Positions 42,304-54,167 of a stretch of DNA of 64,000 nt are shown here, in pieces (the first letter of the stretch is position 1; each line of letters begins with the position of its first letter). Location of the stretch: assembly GCA_963682025.1 (NCBI GenBank), contig OY821519.1, forward strand, positions 196,882,920-196,946,919, in the 5' to 3' direction. Source of the stretch: Cordilura impudica (taxonomy: Eukaryota > Arthropoda > Insecta > Diptera > Scathophagidae). The position numbers were made by a program, and so were the translations under genes. The notes beneath the pieces are model-generated. The model worked only from the letters and a program-made list of their open reading frames with translations, was not told the origin of the DNA and made no database searches.

Positions 42304-42735
42304 TGATTGGCATTAATGGGGTTTCAGACAAGGCACTTGTGCGAGGGATCGGATGGCTTCCGAAATTACTTGAGGATCTGGGATCGCATGGTCACATTGG
42401 ATGCTAGCAAGTGGATGCTGGTATTGGGGAGCTTCGTGACTGTTGTTGCTATTGTTGGTATGTTTGCTGGAGGTGTTGGTGTATGTTCGCCTGATGTGGT
42501 TGTTGCTGGTGGTTCGCCGGGTGGTGTTGCTGTTACGCCTGCTGCTGTTGGCTTTCCTGGTGTTGTGGTTGTTGCGCCTGCTGCCATTTGCTTGCCTGGT
42601 GTTGTTGTTGTTGCGCCGGCTGCTATTGGCTGTTCCGCGAGCGCGACGTGTCGCGTCAGCGAGCTGCTTCCGCGCGTTTGGCAGCCACACTCGTGCTGGG
42701 CGCAGTTGTCGTCAACTTATTTTAATCGCCAAAAT
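42304..42735. repeat. GC-richer region with 39-bp codon-like repeats, Helitron-associated
   Basis: A compositional island (G/T-rich on plus) of about 39-bp repeats containing GTTGTTGCGCCTGCTGC and CCTGGTGTTGT. All frames are open because of composition. On minus, one frame reads ARKQLADATRRARGTANSSR, continuing with RRNNNNTRQANG-type repeats; another gives AAGATTTTPGKP-type repeats. The arginine-rich frame resembles N-terminal parts of Helitron proteins, and a Helitron remnant follows at 42900. I cannot decide the coding frame. Confidence 0.45.
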
Positions 42736-42899
42736 ATATTTCTCAAATCATTCCTATATTTTAGCTGAGCTGTGTTCCGCGCACCGAAATGATGCTATTG
42801 AAAAGAATACAGATATTAAACATATTTGTTGTAGGACAGATATTGAGAGCAGTATGGAGAATTTGTTTATTTCTTTCGGGGACATTTTTTAAATTTCGG

Positions 42900-43560
42900 T
42901 AATTTGTTCATCGGGAAGTTATTCGCTAATTTTTTGGGGAATAAGTTCATTTTTTTTTTGGGAATTTATTCATTGAGGACTAAATACTCGGCGCCTGCTT
43001 GCCATTACAACTAACTATGTTTATGCATGGAGTATTTTGAGTGTATGTTGTCTAAAAGTTACAAATTTTAGTTATTCTAGAGCTTTGTGATATACAACAT
43101 ATCTGGTTTTTCCTTCTGGTGCATATACGAAAATCTTATACTCTGGAGCAGGCCACATAAAATTGTCTATGGGAAAAACAGTCGTTTAGATTAAGATTCC
43201 CTGGATTCAGCTGGTCTTAGCCGCTGGATTTCTAGACGCACTTGAGTAGCTTCAGGAATTTCCGCTTCTCTTAACAAAGCTTGCTGAACTGCGTTCCGCG
43301 AGCGCGGAAGAGAATACAAATATTAAATGCGTATATTGCAGTACAGAGAGCAGTATTGAGATCAGTATGCAAATTTTCACTTAAATAAATATATAACAAA
43401 ATTTGTTAAATAAAAATATGTAAAAATTTAAGAACGATTTTGGGGTTTATTTTATTTAGTTTTTAGAAAAATTGGGGAATTTGTTCATTTCTTTTGGGGA
43501 CCTTTTTTTATGTTTGGGGAATTTGTTCATCGTGAAGTTATTTGTTCATCGTGATGTTAT
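42900..43560 (-). pseudogene. Helitron remnant, second copy
   Basis: Collinear with 37245-37800. On plus it shares TTGCCATTACAACTAACTAT, TCTAAAAGTTACAAATTTTA and GCATATACGAAAATCTTATA; on minus the protein scraps include the LLREAEIPEATQVRLEIQRL repeat (about 43280-43200), which matches the repeat of the first copy. More decayed in the helicase part. A second compositional block follows at 43285-43330 (GCGTTCCGCGAGCGCGGAAG). Confidence 0.6.
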
Positions 43561-43589
43561 TTCCAAAAAACAGAAAATTAATTTTGTAT

Positions 43590-43890
43590 AAAAAGTGGGC
43601 GTAAAAGTAGGCATAGCCGTAAGAATCATACGGTGACCTTGTCTGGGGTACAGAGATTGCTCTGACCAAATTTCAGAGAAATCCGTGAGAAAATAAAAAT
43701 TTGTATAGCGAACAAATATACCAAAAAACAGAACATTTATTGTACACAAAAAGCGGTCATAAAAGTACGCGTGGTCAGTAAGAATCATATGGCAAACTTT
43801 CCTGGAGTACAGAGATCGTGTGTACCGAATTTCAGAGAAATCCGTTGAAAAATAAAAATGTATAGCGTTGAAACAAACAAACAAACAGAA
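43590..43890. repeat. Tandem repeats of about 155 bp (family D), two units
   Basis: Units at 43590-43747 and 43748-43890, matching 38258-38665. The last unit ends in an (AAAC)n run immediately before PE repeat copy 12. Confidence 0.7.
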
Positions 43891-44311
43891 AACAAGTAAG
43901 AATATTATAGTCGGTCTAGACCGACTACATGATACCCTATACCATGCGTTTAGTGACCCTATCTCTCAGACCCAACTAACTGGATATAGAAAATAAGCAT
44001 AAACCAAATTTGAGTGGGATTTTTATTAATTTTTTCGGCTGCAGATATGAAAAAGTTCATATCGAATGCTTTATCTATATGGGGACTAGGCCCAAAAATG
44101 GACCGATCCTGACCATGTTTGGTAAAGTCTCTTGTATTTTGCAAAAATATATACAAACAAAATTTGAGAAGAATAAGTGTAATATTTTTGTTTTTTGATT
44201 GATTTAAGTGAAGATCGGGAAGCAGCTCTATATGGGGCCTGAGTTGTCCTATATAGATCATTTTGGGACTACTGATTAATGGATGTAATAAACACATACA
44301 AACCCAACTTG
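43891..44311 (+). mobile_element. PE repeat, 3'-truncated (copy 12)
   Basis: Palindrome-end half of a forward copy. It stops abruptly where the next copy starts, and the missing half is not found after that copy. Confidence 0.85.
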
Positions 44312-45024
44312 AACAAGTAAGAAAATTATAGTCGGTCTAGACCTACTATACGATGCCCTATACCATGCGTTTAGAGACCCTATCTCTTAGGCCCAACTAA
44401 TTGGATATAGAAAATAAGCATAAACCAATTTTGAGTGGCATTTTTATTATTTAAAGTCTCTTGTATTTTGCGAAAATATATATAAACAAAATTAGAGATG
44501 AATCAGTGCAATATTTTTGTTTTTTTTTTTATAGATTTAAGTGAAGATCGCGAAGCAGTTCTATATGAGGCCTATGACTAAGAGCTGTCCCATTGGAACC
44601 GTTTTTGGACTATTCATTAATGGATGTAATAAACACATACAAACCCAATTTGTCTAAGAGCTATACGACAATTTGGACCTTATGTCAATTTATGTCGATT
44701 TTATAGGGGTCATTTGTATGGGGGCTAGATCTGAACATGGACCGATTCTCACCAATTTCAACAGTGTTCATCCCATTGGCGATGAAACCTTATATGCCAA
44801 ATTTCATCAAAATATATTCATATTTGCGACCTGCAGTTTGATTACAAGGTTTACATGGACACACAGACGGACGGACGGACGGACGGACATTGTTAAATCA
44901 ACTAAAAAAGTGATTCTGATTCGATCGGTATAATTAAAGATCGGTCTAGGTCAAATATTTTTGGTTGTTACAAACAGCAGCACAAAGTCATTATACCCAA
45001 ACCAAATAGTGGTATAGGGTATAA
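44312..45024 (+). mobile_element. PE repeat with internal deletion (copy 13)
   Basis: Forward copy with both ends present but about 100 bp deleted near 44452. GGAC core at about 44867-44886; ends CCAAATAGTGGTATAGGG. Confidence 0.87.
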
Positions 45025-45131
45025 ACAGCATAACATGTGAGCCGTAAGACAAAATCGGTGTGCCTTATGATTGTATTGATGAAAAAATTAATATATGTAA
45101 TAACCTGTTTGAAAATTAATAATGAAAAATA

Positions 45132-45929
45132 AACAAGTAAGAAAATTATAGTCAGTCTAGACCGACTATACGATACCCTATACCATGCGTTTAGAGACCC
45201 AATCTCTCAGGCCCAACTAACTGGATATAGAAACTAAGCATAAACCAAATTTGAGTGGGATTTTTATTAATTTTTTCGGCTGCAGATATGAAAAAGTTCA
45301 AATCGGATGCTATATCTATATGGGGACTAAGCCCAAAAATGGACCGATCCTGACCATATTTGGTAAAGTCTCTTGTATTTTGCAAAAATATATACAAACA
45401 AAATTTGAGAAGAACCAGTGCAATGGTTTTCTTTTTTGATAGATTCAAGTGAAGATCGGGAAGCAGCTTTATATGGGGCCTATGACTAAGAGTTGTCCAA
45501 TAGAGATCATTTCTGGACTACTGATTAATGGATGTAATATATACATACAAACCCAATTTGACTAAGATTTGTATGATAATTTGGATCTTATGGCAATATA
45601 TGTTGATTTCATAGGGGTCATTTGTATTGGGGCTAGGTCTGAACATGGACCGATTCTCACCAATTTCAATAGCGTTCATCCCATGGCCGACAAAAAAAAA
45701 AATTAAATACCAAATTTCATAAAAACATATTCATATTTGCGACCTGCAATTTGATTACAAGCTTTACATGGACACACAGACGGACGGACGGACATCGTTA
45801 AATCGAATCAGATAGTGATTCTGATTCGATCGGTATAATTAAAGATGGGTGCAGGTCAATTATTTTTGGTTGTTACAAACAGCAGCACAAAGTCATTATA
45901 CCCAAACCACATAGTGGTACAGGGTATAA
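45132..45929 (+). mobile_element. PE repeat, full length (copy 14)
   Basis: Forward copy with a near-perfect palindrome (one change) and ends ACCACATAGTGGTACAGGG. Confidence 0.88.
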
Positions 45930-46271
45930 TAAGATTTATATGATAATTTGGATCTTATGGCAATATATGTTGATTTGATAGGGGTCATTTGTATGGGGGC
46001 TAGGTCCGAACATGGACCGATTTCCACCAATTTCAATAGCGTTCATCCCATAGCCGATAAAAGCTTATATACCAAATTTCGTCAAAACATATTCATATTT
46101 GCGACCTGCAGTTTGATTACAAGCTTTACATGGACACACAGACGGACGGACGGACGGAGGGACATCGTTAAATCGAATCAGATAGTGATTCTGATTCGAT
46201 CGGTATAATAAAAGATGGGTCTAGGTCAAATATTTTATTGACCTAACCACATAGTGGTATAGGGTATAAAA
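45930..46271 (+). mobile_element. PE repeat, 5'-truncated (copy 15), in tandem with copy 14
   Basis: Begins in the middle of the element (AAGATTTATATGATAATTTG) directly after the end of copy 14 and runs to the GTGGTATAGGGTATAAAA end. A head-to-tail arrangement that suggests unequal exchange or rolling-circle read-through. Confidence 0.85.
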
Positions 46272-46500
46272 ACTAAGCGTTGCAGAGAGGCGTGAGTCCA
46301 TCAAATGTGACGATCAATTTCTACACCAATAATTGCAAAACAAAAAGTTCCAAGTTATTTTTTTAAATAAGTTTTATGATATAATCGTCTACTTCAGGCA
46401 ATTGCGCATACATATCATAAATTGTTTTTGTTTAGATAAATGCTTTGGATATCTTGTAAAAAATCAGGTTACCTTAAAATGGGGTATTTTATATATAATA

Positions 46501-47305
46501 AGTAAGAAAATTAAAGTCGGTCTAGACCGACTATACGATACCCTATACCATGCGTTTGGAGACCCTATCTCTCAGGCCCAACTAACTGGATATAGAAAAT
46601 AAGCATAAACCAAATTTGAGTGGGATTTTTATTAATTTTTTCGGCTTTAGTTATGAAAAAGTTCATATCGAATGCTATATCTATATGGGGAGTAGGCCCA
46701 AAAATGGACCCGTCCTGACCATGTTTGGTAAAGTCTCTTGTATTTTGCAAAAATATATACAAACAAAACTTGAGAAGAATCAGTGCAATATTTTTCTTTT
46801 TTGATAGATTTAAGTGAAGATCGGGAAGCAGCTCTATATTGGGCCTATGACTAAGAGTTGTCCAATAGGGATCATTTTTGGACTACTGATTAATGGATGT
46901 AATATATACAAACAAACCCAATTTGACTAAGATTTGTATGATAATTTGGATCTTATGGCAATATATGTTGATTTCATAGGGGTCATTTGTATGGGGACTA
47001 GGTCTGAACATGGACCGATTCTCACTAATATCAATAGCGTTCATGCCATGGCCGACAGAAGATCAACTATCAAATTTCATCAAAATAGATTCATATTTGC
47101 GACCAGCAGTTTGATTACAAACTTTACATGGACACACAGACGGATGGACGGACGGACGGACGGACGGACATCGTTAAATCGAATCAGATAGTGATTCTGA
47201 TTCGATCGGTATAATTAAAGATAGGTGTAGGTCAAATATTTTTGGTTGTTACAAACAGCAGCACAAAGTCATTATACCCAAACCTCATAGTGGTATAAGG
47301 TACAA
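46501..47305 (+). mobile_element. PE repeat, full length (copy 16)
   Basis: Forward copy with an intact palindrome at about 46517-46536, an enlarged GGAC core (about 47150-47170) and the end CCTCATAGTGGTATAAGG. Confidence 0.88.
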
Positions 47306-48498
47306 TGAATTTTATATATATAGATTCCACTAAGAGAACTGCAATGGGTTATCTTTATCTTTTGTATAATTAACGGTACATTTTAAGTCACTAAGCTTTA
47401 TAATCCATCGATAAAGTCTAGGATTTAACGCCGTGTATTAGGATTTTACAAACAGCCACTACAAGGACTGCTGATAAGATAGAATTTCGAATTTTACTAC
47501 AATAAAACATGGACAGGAATAATTAATGATCCAAAGTACAGCTTAAAGTCCCCTTCTCGTTGATGTATAATTTTCTTCGTGGTCGTTTAATTCCGTAAAA
47601 ATGTCTACTTTTCATATCTCTATAATCCACCTTAAAATTATTTTCTTATTCAAGAGATTTTATATAAAATGTTCTACGTCCATATACATAGTCAATCTCC
47701 TGCTTTAAACTTATTTGCAATATATACAAAAGAACATCGACCTTTGCAACTGTTTTGAGTATTGGAAAAATCATTGGTGTAAGTGTAGTATATAAAAAGC
47801 AGGCGGAAAAGTAGGAGTGGCCGGTAAGAAGCATATGGCGACCTTACCTGGAGTACAGAAATCGTGTGCACCAAATTTCAGAGAAAACCGTTGACAAATA
47901 TAAATAATGATTTTTTATTTCATAGCAAAAATCACTATTTCGTTTGAATGCGGTAGTATAAGATTCTTAAATGGTTTTTAACATAAACCTAAAAACTCAA
48001 CAATATTATTTTTTATATACATATGTATATTCAAATTCAAAGATTGATCTAAATTTCATTGTTTGAAAGCAATCAAATATATAAAATTAATTGAAGATTA
48101 TTACATTTGGAATAGTTTCCGGCTCACAAGTTTCGTTTGTTGTTAACTCCGTTGAATATAATTTTTTTACTATGATAAAAATTTTACTATGAATTTTAAA
48201 TTTGCCGTTTATAGTCAAATGCCTCGATCAACATTTCTTTTTTTTTGTGAATTATGCTGTGTATTTACAAATTTTGTTGGAAATTTGCATTCACATTATT
48301 ATCATGGCCGTTTCTTCTAAAGCTAATGGTGCGGAAATTATCTCTATGTTATATTTTGTTACAATTCTTGCACTTTTTTAAATGTGTTTCTTTTTTGACC
48401 ATATTCGTGATAAGATATTTCAATACAAAAATTTTGCCATTCTTACTTCTTTTTCGTACCGCATACTGACATCATATAGAATGCTTGGGCTGGTTGCT
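47306..48498. other. Spacer with a family D scrap
   Basis: A part unit of the 155-bp repeat lies at about 47790-47910 (AGTGGCCGGTAAGAAGCATA, then TTTCAGAGAAAACCGTTGAC). Nothing else recognised. Confidence 0.45.
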
Positions 48499-48650
48499 GT
48501 TTATACCCTATATCACTCTGTTTTCAAGGTATAATGAGTTTATGCTGATGTTTGTAACTAGTAAAATTATTTGGCCTTGTCTCAACTTTAGTTATACACT
48601 CAACTCATTCTGATGTCACTTAAAGTTGGTTTGTGCTTGTTTCCTGTGTC
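48499..48650 (-). repeat. Old PE repeat scrap
   Basis: TTTATACCCTATATCACTCTG and GGTATAATGAGTTTATGCTG match the hairpin end of a reversed PE repeat, strongly decayed. Confidence 0.55.
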
Positions 48651-48887
48651 AAATTATGAGTAGTTTAATATTGAAACTCAAAGCAAAGGATCAGGTTTGG
48701 TTAAAAGTGAAACTTTAAACCAGTAGAATTCTCACACTATAAATGCAATTTGAGCTATTGTTGCTCTTTTATAAAAATTATGCATTTGCCTGTGGTCTTC
48801 TCAATTTTCTTTGTAAGAAAAATCAAAATTTTTTTTGAAATTATGAACAAGAACGTGCTTCTCATGAATTAAAAGAGTTAGGAATTT

Positions 48888-49190
48888 TAGACTAGTTTTA
48901 GCTACGGATGCGTCTTCATGCGGCATTGGAGACGTAACTTCGCACACATTTCCTGATGGTTCAGAAAGACCAATTGCTTATGAGTCAAAACTCAGATCGA
49001 AAAAGGAGCTGGTTCCATTATTTTGGCTTTCGAAAATTTCATGATTAAATTTATTTAAATAAAAATAAATGAATCACTGGTCACTGATAATGCACTCGTA
49101 TCGATATTAAATCCGGCTGTCGCTCACATGAATAGGAACTGTATTTTGTTTTATTTCAATGCTTATAAAAAATAATCCGGGTTAAGAAAA
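48888..49190 (+). pseudogene. Ty3-type retrotransposon scrap: start of RNase H
   Basis: The plus strand reads LVLATDASSCGIGDVTSHTF, then PDGSERPIAYESKL, which is the RNase H start of Ty3/gypsy polyproteins (TDAS is the catalytic motif). Then after a frameshift a region corresponding to ITDHKPLVSIF (here TDNALVSILNP). It is a different lineage from the intact element at 17-24 kb (which has CITTDASKYACGAVLSQ). Only about 100 residues remain. Confidence 0.7.
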
Positions 49191-49196
49191 AATAAA

Positions 49197-49860
49197 ACAA
49201 GTAAGAAAATTATAGTCGGTCTAGACCGACTATACGATACCCTATACCATGCGTTTAGAGACCTTATCTCTCAGGTCCAACTAACTGGATATAGAAAATA
49301 AGCATAAACCAAATTTGAGTGGGATTTTTATTAATTTTTCGGCTGCAGATTTGAAAAAGTTCATATCGGATGCTATATCTATATGGGGACTAGGCCCAAA
49401 AATGGACCGATCCTGACCATATTTTGTAAAGTCTCTTGTATTTTGCAAAAATATATACAAACAAAATTTGAGAAGAATCAGTGCAATACTTTTGTTTTTT
49501 GATAAGTTTAAGTGAAGGTCGGGAAGCAGCTCTATATGGGGCCTATGACTAAGAGTTGTCCAATAGGGATCATTTCTGGACTACTGATTAATGGATGTAA
49601 TATATACATATAAACCCAATTTGACTAAGATTTGTATGATAATTTGGATCTTATGGCAATTTATGTTAAATTCATAGGGGTCATTTGTATGGGGGCTAGG
49701 TCTGAACATGGACCGATTCTCACCACTTTCAATAGCGTTCATCCCATGGCCGATAAAAGACCAAATACCAAATTTCGTCAAAATATATTCATATTTGCGA
49801 CCTGCAGTTTGATTACAAACTTTACATGGACACACAGACGGACGGACGGATGGACATCGA
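49197..49860 (+). mobile_element. PE repeat, 3'-truncated (copy 17)
   Basis: Forward copy with the perfect palindrome, cut inside or just after the GGAC core at about 49858. Confidence 0.87.
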
Positions 49861-50319
49861 AAACAAGCGAATAGGAAGGTTCGTGCGAAGTAATGTTAAG
49901 CGGAAATCATGAAAACAAGAAAATGGCTATTGAGAATAATGAAAATTATGTTAACTTTATTAACGAATATAAAAATTTGGGAGAGCTATGTGACGAAACT
50001 TGTGAAAAATATAAAAATAAAAATCTAAAAAAAGCATACTAACAACTAAAAATAGAATATAATAAAAAATTTAATTATACTTTTCTTCCGCTTGTGTCTT
50101 TTCTGTACCACACAGTAATGAGGTTGCGGCATTCGTTGCCACGTGTTTAGTCAACAAACAAAACACGTTGCTACAACACATTGAAGCAACCGTTGCCTGG
50201 TGTGTAGGCAGCATTAGAAACAATGTAGCATGTACAAAAAAAAATGCATTTTATGATTTCATGATTTGAAATGCAAATGACAGAGCATAATAATTTTTCT
50301 CTCTCGTTTTTTATAGTTC
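49861..50319. other. Spacer
   Basis: No recognised feature. There are small repeats ACGTGTT and CACGTTGC near 50140-50200. Confidence 0.4.
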
Positions 50320-50980
50320 ATTATTTTCAGGGTTGTCAACTTTAAAATATCAAAAAGCACTAAGCCGACAAAAATCGCTTAATTTGAAAAAAAAAACACT
50401 ATATTTTCCATTTTTTAGTTTTGTTATTTTCAGTAGAAGCCCTGTAGCCCTGAATGCTTGTTGAGGAGAGCAGTCCCGATAATTAAATGTTTCATTAAAA
50501 CTAGAAATATTTTATCTTTCGGAACAGAAATTTTCTTCTTTCAATCCATTTCTACTGTGAAGTAAAGCACTAACTGAATGTAATGGCAATGTATTTCTTA
50601 TTTTGGATTAGAAAAGGTTCATGTCGCTCTCAACTTTAGCGTTTAAATAAGAAAGCGACAAAAGTTTAATATCGAGATTACTACAGCTTCAAATGGATTT
50701 ATATCAGTGGCATCCTGATGTGATTTCACTTCATTCCAAAATTCAATTGTGGATTCAGTATTTTGCCATTTCATCAGGTGGATTATTTGCCATCCATTTT
50801 CAATACTTGACAAAATTTCAAAATTAGGTTCGACTTGTGATGATAGCAGCAAATAAGGATTTGGTGTCACTGATGTTAAAAAATGCACTAAGTACTAACT
50901 AGAAAAATTTTCGCATCAAAAATTTTAAAAAGCACTAAAAACAGTGCTAAAAGCACTAAGTTGACAACCCTGATTATTTT
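50320..50980 (-). mobile_element. hAT non-autonomous element with 8-bp target duplication
   Basis: Inverted ends CAGGGTTGTCAACTT (50328) and the reverse complement of AAGTTGACAACCCTG (ending 50972), flanked by the perfect 8-bp direct repeat ATTATTTT (50320-50327 and 50973-50980). An 8-bp duplication and CAGGG-type ends are hallmarks of hAT elements. Subterminal AAAAAGCACTAA repeats are present at both ends. On minus, 50888-50643 encodes NTESTIEFWNEVKSHQDATD then INPFEAVVISILNF, which matches the C-terminal dimerisation region of hAT transposases, so this is an internally deleted relative of a larger element and not a random sequence with inverted ends. Confidence 0.85.
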
Positions 50981-50986
50981 ATTCTC

Positions 50987-51757
50987 TTTTTATACCCTAT
51001 ACCACTATGTGGTTTGGGTATAATGACTTTGTGCTGCTGTTTGTAACAACCAAAAATATTTGACCTAGACCCATCTTTAATTATACCGATCGAATCAGAA
51101 TCACTTTTTGAGTTGATTTAACAATGTCCGTCTGTGTGTCCATGTAAAGCTTGTAATCAAACTGCAGGTCGCAAATATGAATATATTTTGATGAAATTTG
51201 GTATGTAAGCTTTCATCGGCCATAGGATGAACGTATTGAAATTGGTGAGAATCGGTCCATATTCAGAACTAGCCCCCATACAAATTACCCCTATGAAATC
51301 GACATAAATTGCCATAAGATCCAAATTGTCATATAGATCTTACTCAAATTGGGTTTGTATGCGTTCATTACATCCACTAATGAGTAGTCCAAAAATGATC
51401 CCTTTGCCCCCATATAGAGCTGCTTCCCGATCTTCACTTAAATCTATTAAAAAACAAAAATATTGCACTAATTCTTCTCAAATTTTGTTTGTATATATAT
51501 TTTTGCAAAATACAAAAGACTTTACCAAACATGATCAGGATCGGTCCATTTTTAGACCTAGTACCCATATAGATATAGCATCCGATATGAACTTTTTCAT
51601 ATCCGCAGCCAAAAAAATTAATAAAAATCCCACTCAAATTTGGTTTTTGCTTATTTTCTATGTCCAGTTAGTTGGGCCTAAGAGATAGGGTTTCTAAACG
51701 CATGGTATAGGGTATCGTGTAGTCGGTCTAGACCGACTATAATTTTCTTACTTGTTT
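50987..51757 (-). mobile_element. PE repeat, full length (copy 18)
   Basis: Reversed copy beginning six bases after the target duplication of the hAT element. The core is contracted to a single GTCC unit (51126), and the palindrome is perfect at 51721-51740. Confidence 0.87.
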
Positions 51758-52332
51758 TTATTTGCCTTGTTGAGATAAGAGAACTGTGCGTATTTGATTT
51801 CTGCGTATTTTTAAAAATTGTAAAGCTAGCAGCAAATTTATTATATGAAAACTGCAAAAACAATAACGGTTACATTCTTAACATGAGCACTATGCATTTA
51901 GATACAATTTTATTAAGATTATATTTATGAAAAAATTCTTTAGTGTTTTAACGATCATTGCAGTGTAACGTTTAATTGTGTAATGTTAGTTGTGCCCCCA
52001 CATTTTACAAATTATTAATATAAAGTTTTAGTTGGTAAGCTTTTATATATTATTCTTTTTAATTTGAAAACATGAAATAGAATTAAAATGTAAACCTTCA
52101 GTTACCATTATATTTTTTTTATATATTGTACCAACCACTTCATAAAAATTTTTTCCTAAAAGCATGTTTTGAAAAATAATTCAATTGAAATTTAAAATTT
52201 TGTTTAAAAAATTTAAAAACTAAAATTGGCAAATTGGACGATTTTTTAATTATATCTCATGTTCATTTTATTGAAATTAACTGGTAATACTCAACATACA
52301 TCAGTCCCACTTTTTACTTTTAAGGAATTAAA
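51758..52332. other. Spacer
   Basis: AT-rich, nothing recognised. It may include the 5' end of the hAT element that follows. Confidence 0.4.
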
Positions 52333-54110
52333 ATGGCATCAACGAGCAATAAAAAACGTAAGATAGGTGATAAAAACAGAAAATTCCAGTCCGAATGGAC
52401 ACACAAATTCGGATTTTTTGCCTCATTTGCAAAATTACTGTACCAAATAACAAACTTTACCATTTAAGTAGACACCTTGTAAAATTTCACTCATAATTTG
52501 CCAAAGGTTATCCCCTTAATACTAATCTTAGAGAGACTAAACTGAAGGCATTGCAGTCAAATATTGAAAAAGAACAGAACATTATTTCGTCTTTTAGCCA
52601 TGGAAATGACAGATCACTTGAAGCAAGTTACATAATAGCTTGGGATATTGCCCGTGAGAAACGTCCTGATGGGGAAGCAGATTAAGAAAACATACTATGA
52701 AGAAGGTTATGAGCATTCTCGACCCTGATAATAAAAAGCTGAATAAAGCGATAGATCAGCTTTCTTTATCACGGCACACAACCGAGCGTCGAATTGGAGA
52801 TATCAGCATTTTTATTGAAACAAGTTTAAAAAACGATCTAAAAAATTCTGCAGCATTTAGTTAGCTCTTGATGAATCCACATATGTTAGCAACGTTTCTC
52901 AATTGGCGATCTTCATTAGGTCTGTTGAATTTAATATCACTGAAGGAATGTTAGACCTTGTAGCTCTTTCTGAAACAACGCGAGGCATTGATGTAAAAAA
53001 TGCGCTTTTCGAAGTAATTAACAAATTTGAATTGCCACGAGATAAACTTATTAGTGTTGCTACAGATGGAGCACCTGCAATGGTGGGTAAAAATCAAGGT
53101 TTGATTGGTCTTTTAAATAAAGATCCAGTAATCCCACATTATCTACCAATTCACTGTATTATTCATCGGGAGCATCTTGTTTCAAAATTTTTTAAATATG
53201 AAAACGTTTGTAAAGTTGTGGTAGAAATTGTAAATTTTATCAGAACAAACGCTAAAACTCATCGTCAGTTTAAAAATTTTATTATGGAGTTACAAGAAGT
53301 TGAGGAAAACAATGAGTTATTAAGCGATGTCACCATTTGATCCATAGTGCGATGGCTATCCGTTTCTAATGTTTTGGATTGATTTGTTGAGCTGTTACCC
53401 ACAATTAAGTTGTTTATAAAAGAAAAAGGAAAAATATATCCAGATCTGGAGAATGAAATTTGGATTTCAGATTTAATGTTTTTTTACTGACACAATGAAC
53501 CATCTTAAATCGCTTTATCTAAGTTTACAAGGCAAAGACAAAACAGTGCTTGAGTAGTCACGATCATTGTTAGGCTTCGAAGCTAAACCTCTTTTGTTTA
53601 TAAAAGACCTCGAATGTAAAAAATTTAAATTTTTTCCTCTTTTAAAATTGAAGGTAAATAATATACAAGACGATAAGCTGGAAGAATACATAAATAATTT
53701 AAAACATGAGGATCGCAAAGAACTTCAAGCAACATTCTCAGTTTTTGTTAAGCCATTTTTGTGTGATGTCCTTAATGATGAATTTTTGTTATCCGATATA
53801 ATTCTTGCAAAACCAGATGTTGGAAAATTGGAGTTGTTAGAAATGAAGGATGATATTGTATTGAAAATGCATCACAAATCAACTTCTCTAGTTGGATTTT
53901 GGAAAGTTGTTAACGAACCCCAATATACACAATTGAAAAAAGGTGCTGCTCGTTTATTTTCAATGTTTGGCACAACGTATTGTTGTGAATCTCTATACTC
54001 CACCATGAAAAATGTTAAAAATAAAAAATCGCTCACGTTTAACAAATCAACATCTTACGGAACTCATTCGGAAAACCTTGACAAACTACACACCTGATTT
54101 TAAAGAAATA
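52333..54110 (+). pseudogene. hAT transposase pseudogene (GTF2IRD2/ZBED-like type)
   Basis: From ATG 52333 the frame reads MASTSNKKRKIGDKNRKFQS. After one frameshift, CLICKITVPNNKLYHLSRHL then VKFHS is a BED-type zinc finger. The RNase H-like catalytic core follows: LALDESTYVSNVSQLAIFIR (first Asp, about 52870), then an open run 52903-53340 containing VATDGAPAMVGKNQG (second Asp) and HCIIHREHLVSKFFK. A later open run 53567-54097 has RKELQATFSVFVKPF and the C-terminal YCCESLYSTMKNVKNKKS, holding the catalytic Glu region and the dimerisation domain. There are several stops (for example 52862, 53338, 53382) and frameshifts, so it is not translated whole. No inverted repeats located. Most of a transposase of about 580 residues is present. 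Confidence 0.78.
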
Positions 54111-54167
54111 ATCAAAAATTCGTCCTAATTTCTTTATTATTTTGATACGGAAACTGCTTTTAGCCTC
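54111..54167. other. Junction of hAT and LINE fossils
   Basis: Short AT-rich junction without feature. Confidence 0.3.

Noticed and set aside
42307..42892. Long overlapping plus-strand frames with Val/Leu-rich repeats
   Set aside because: The GTTGTTGCG-type repeats keep every frame open; no evidence selects these frames.
44673..44933. A frame with the THRRTDGRTDGR ending, repeated in many places
   Set aside because: The RTDG repeats are a translation of the GGAC microsatellite core of PE repeats, not a protein signal.
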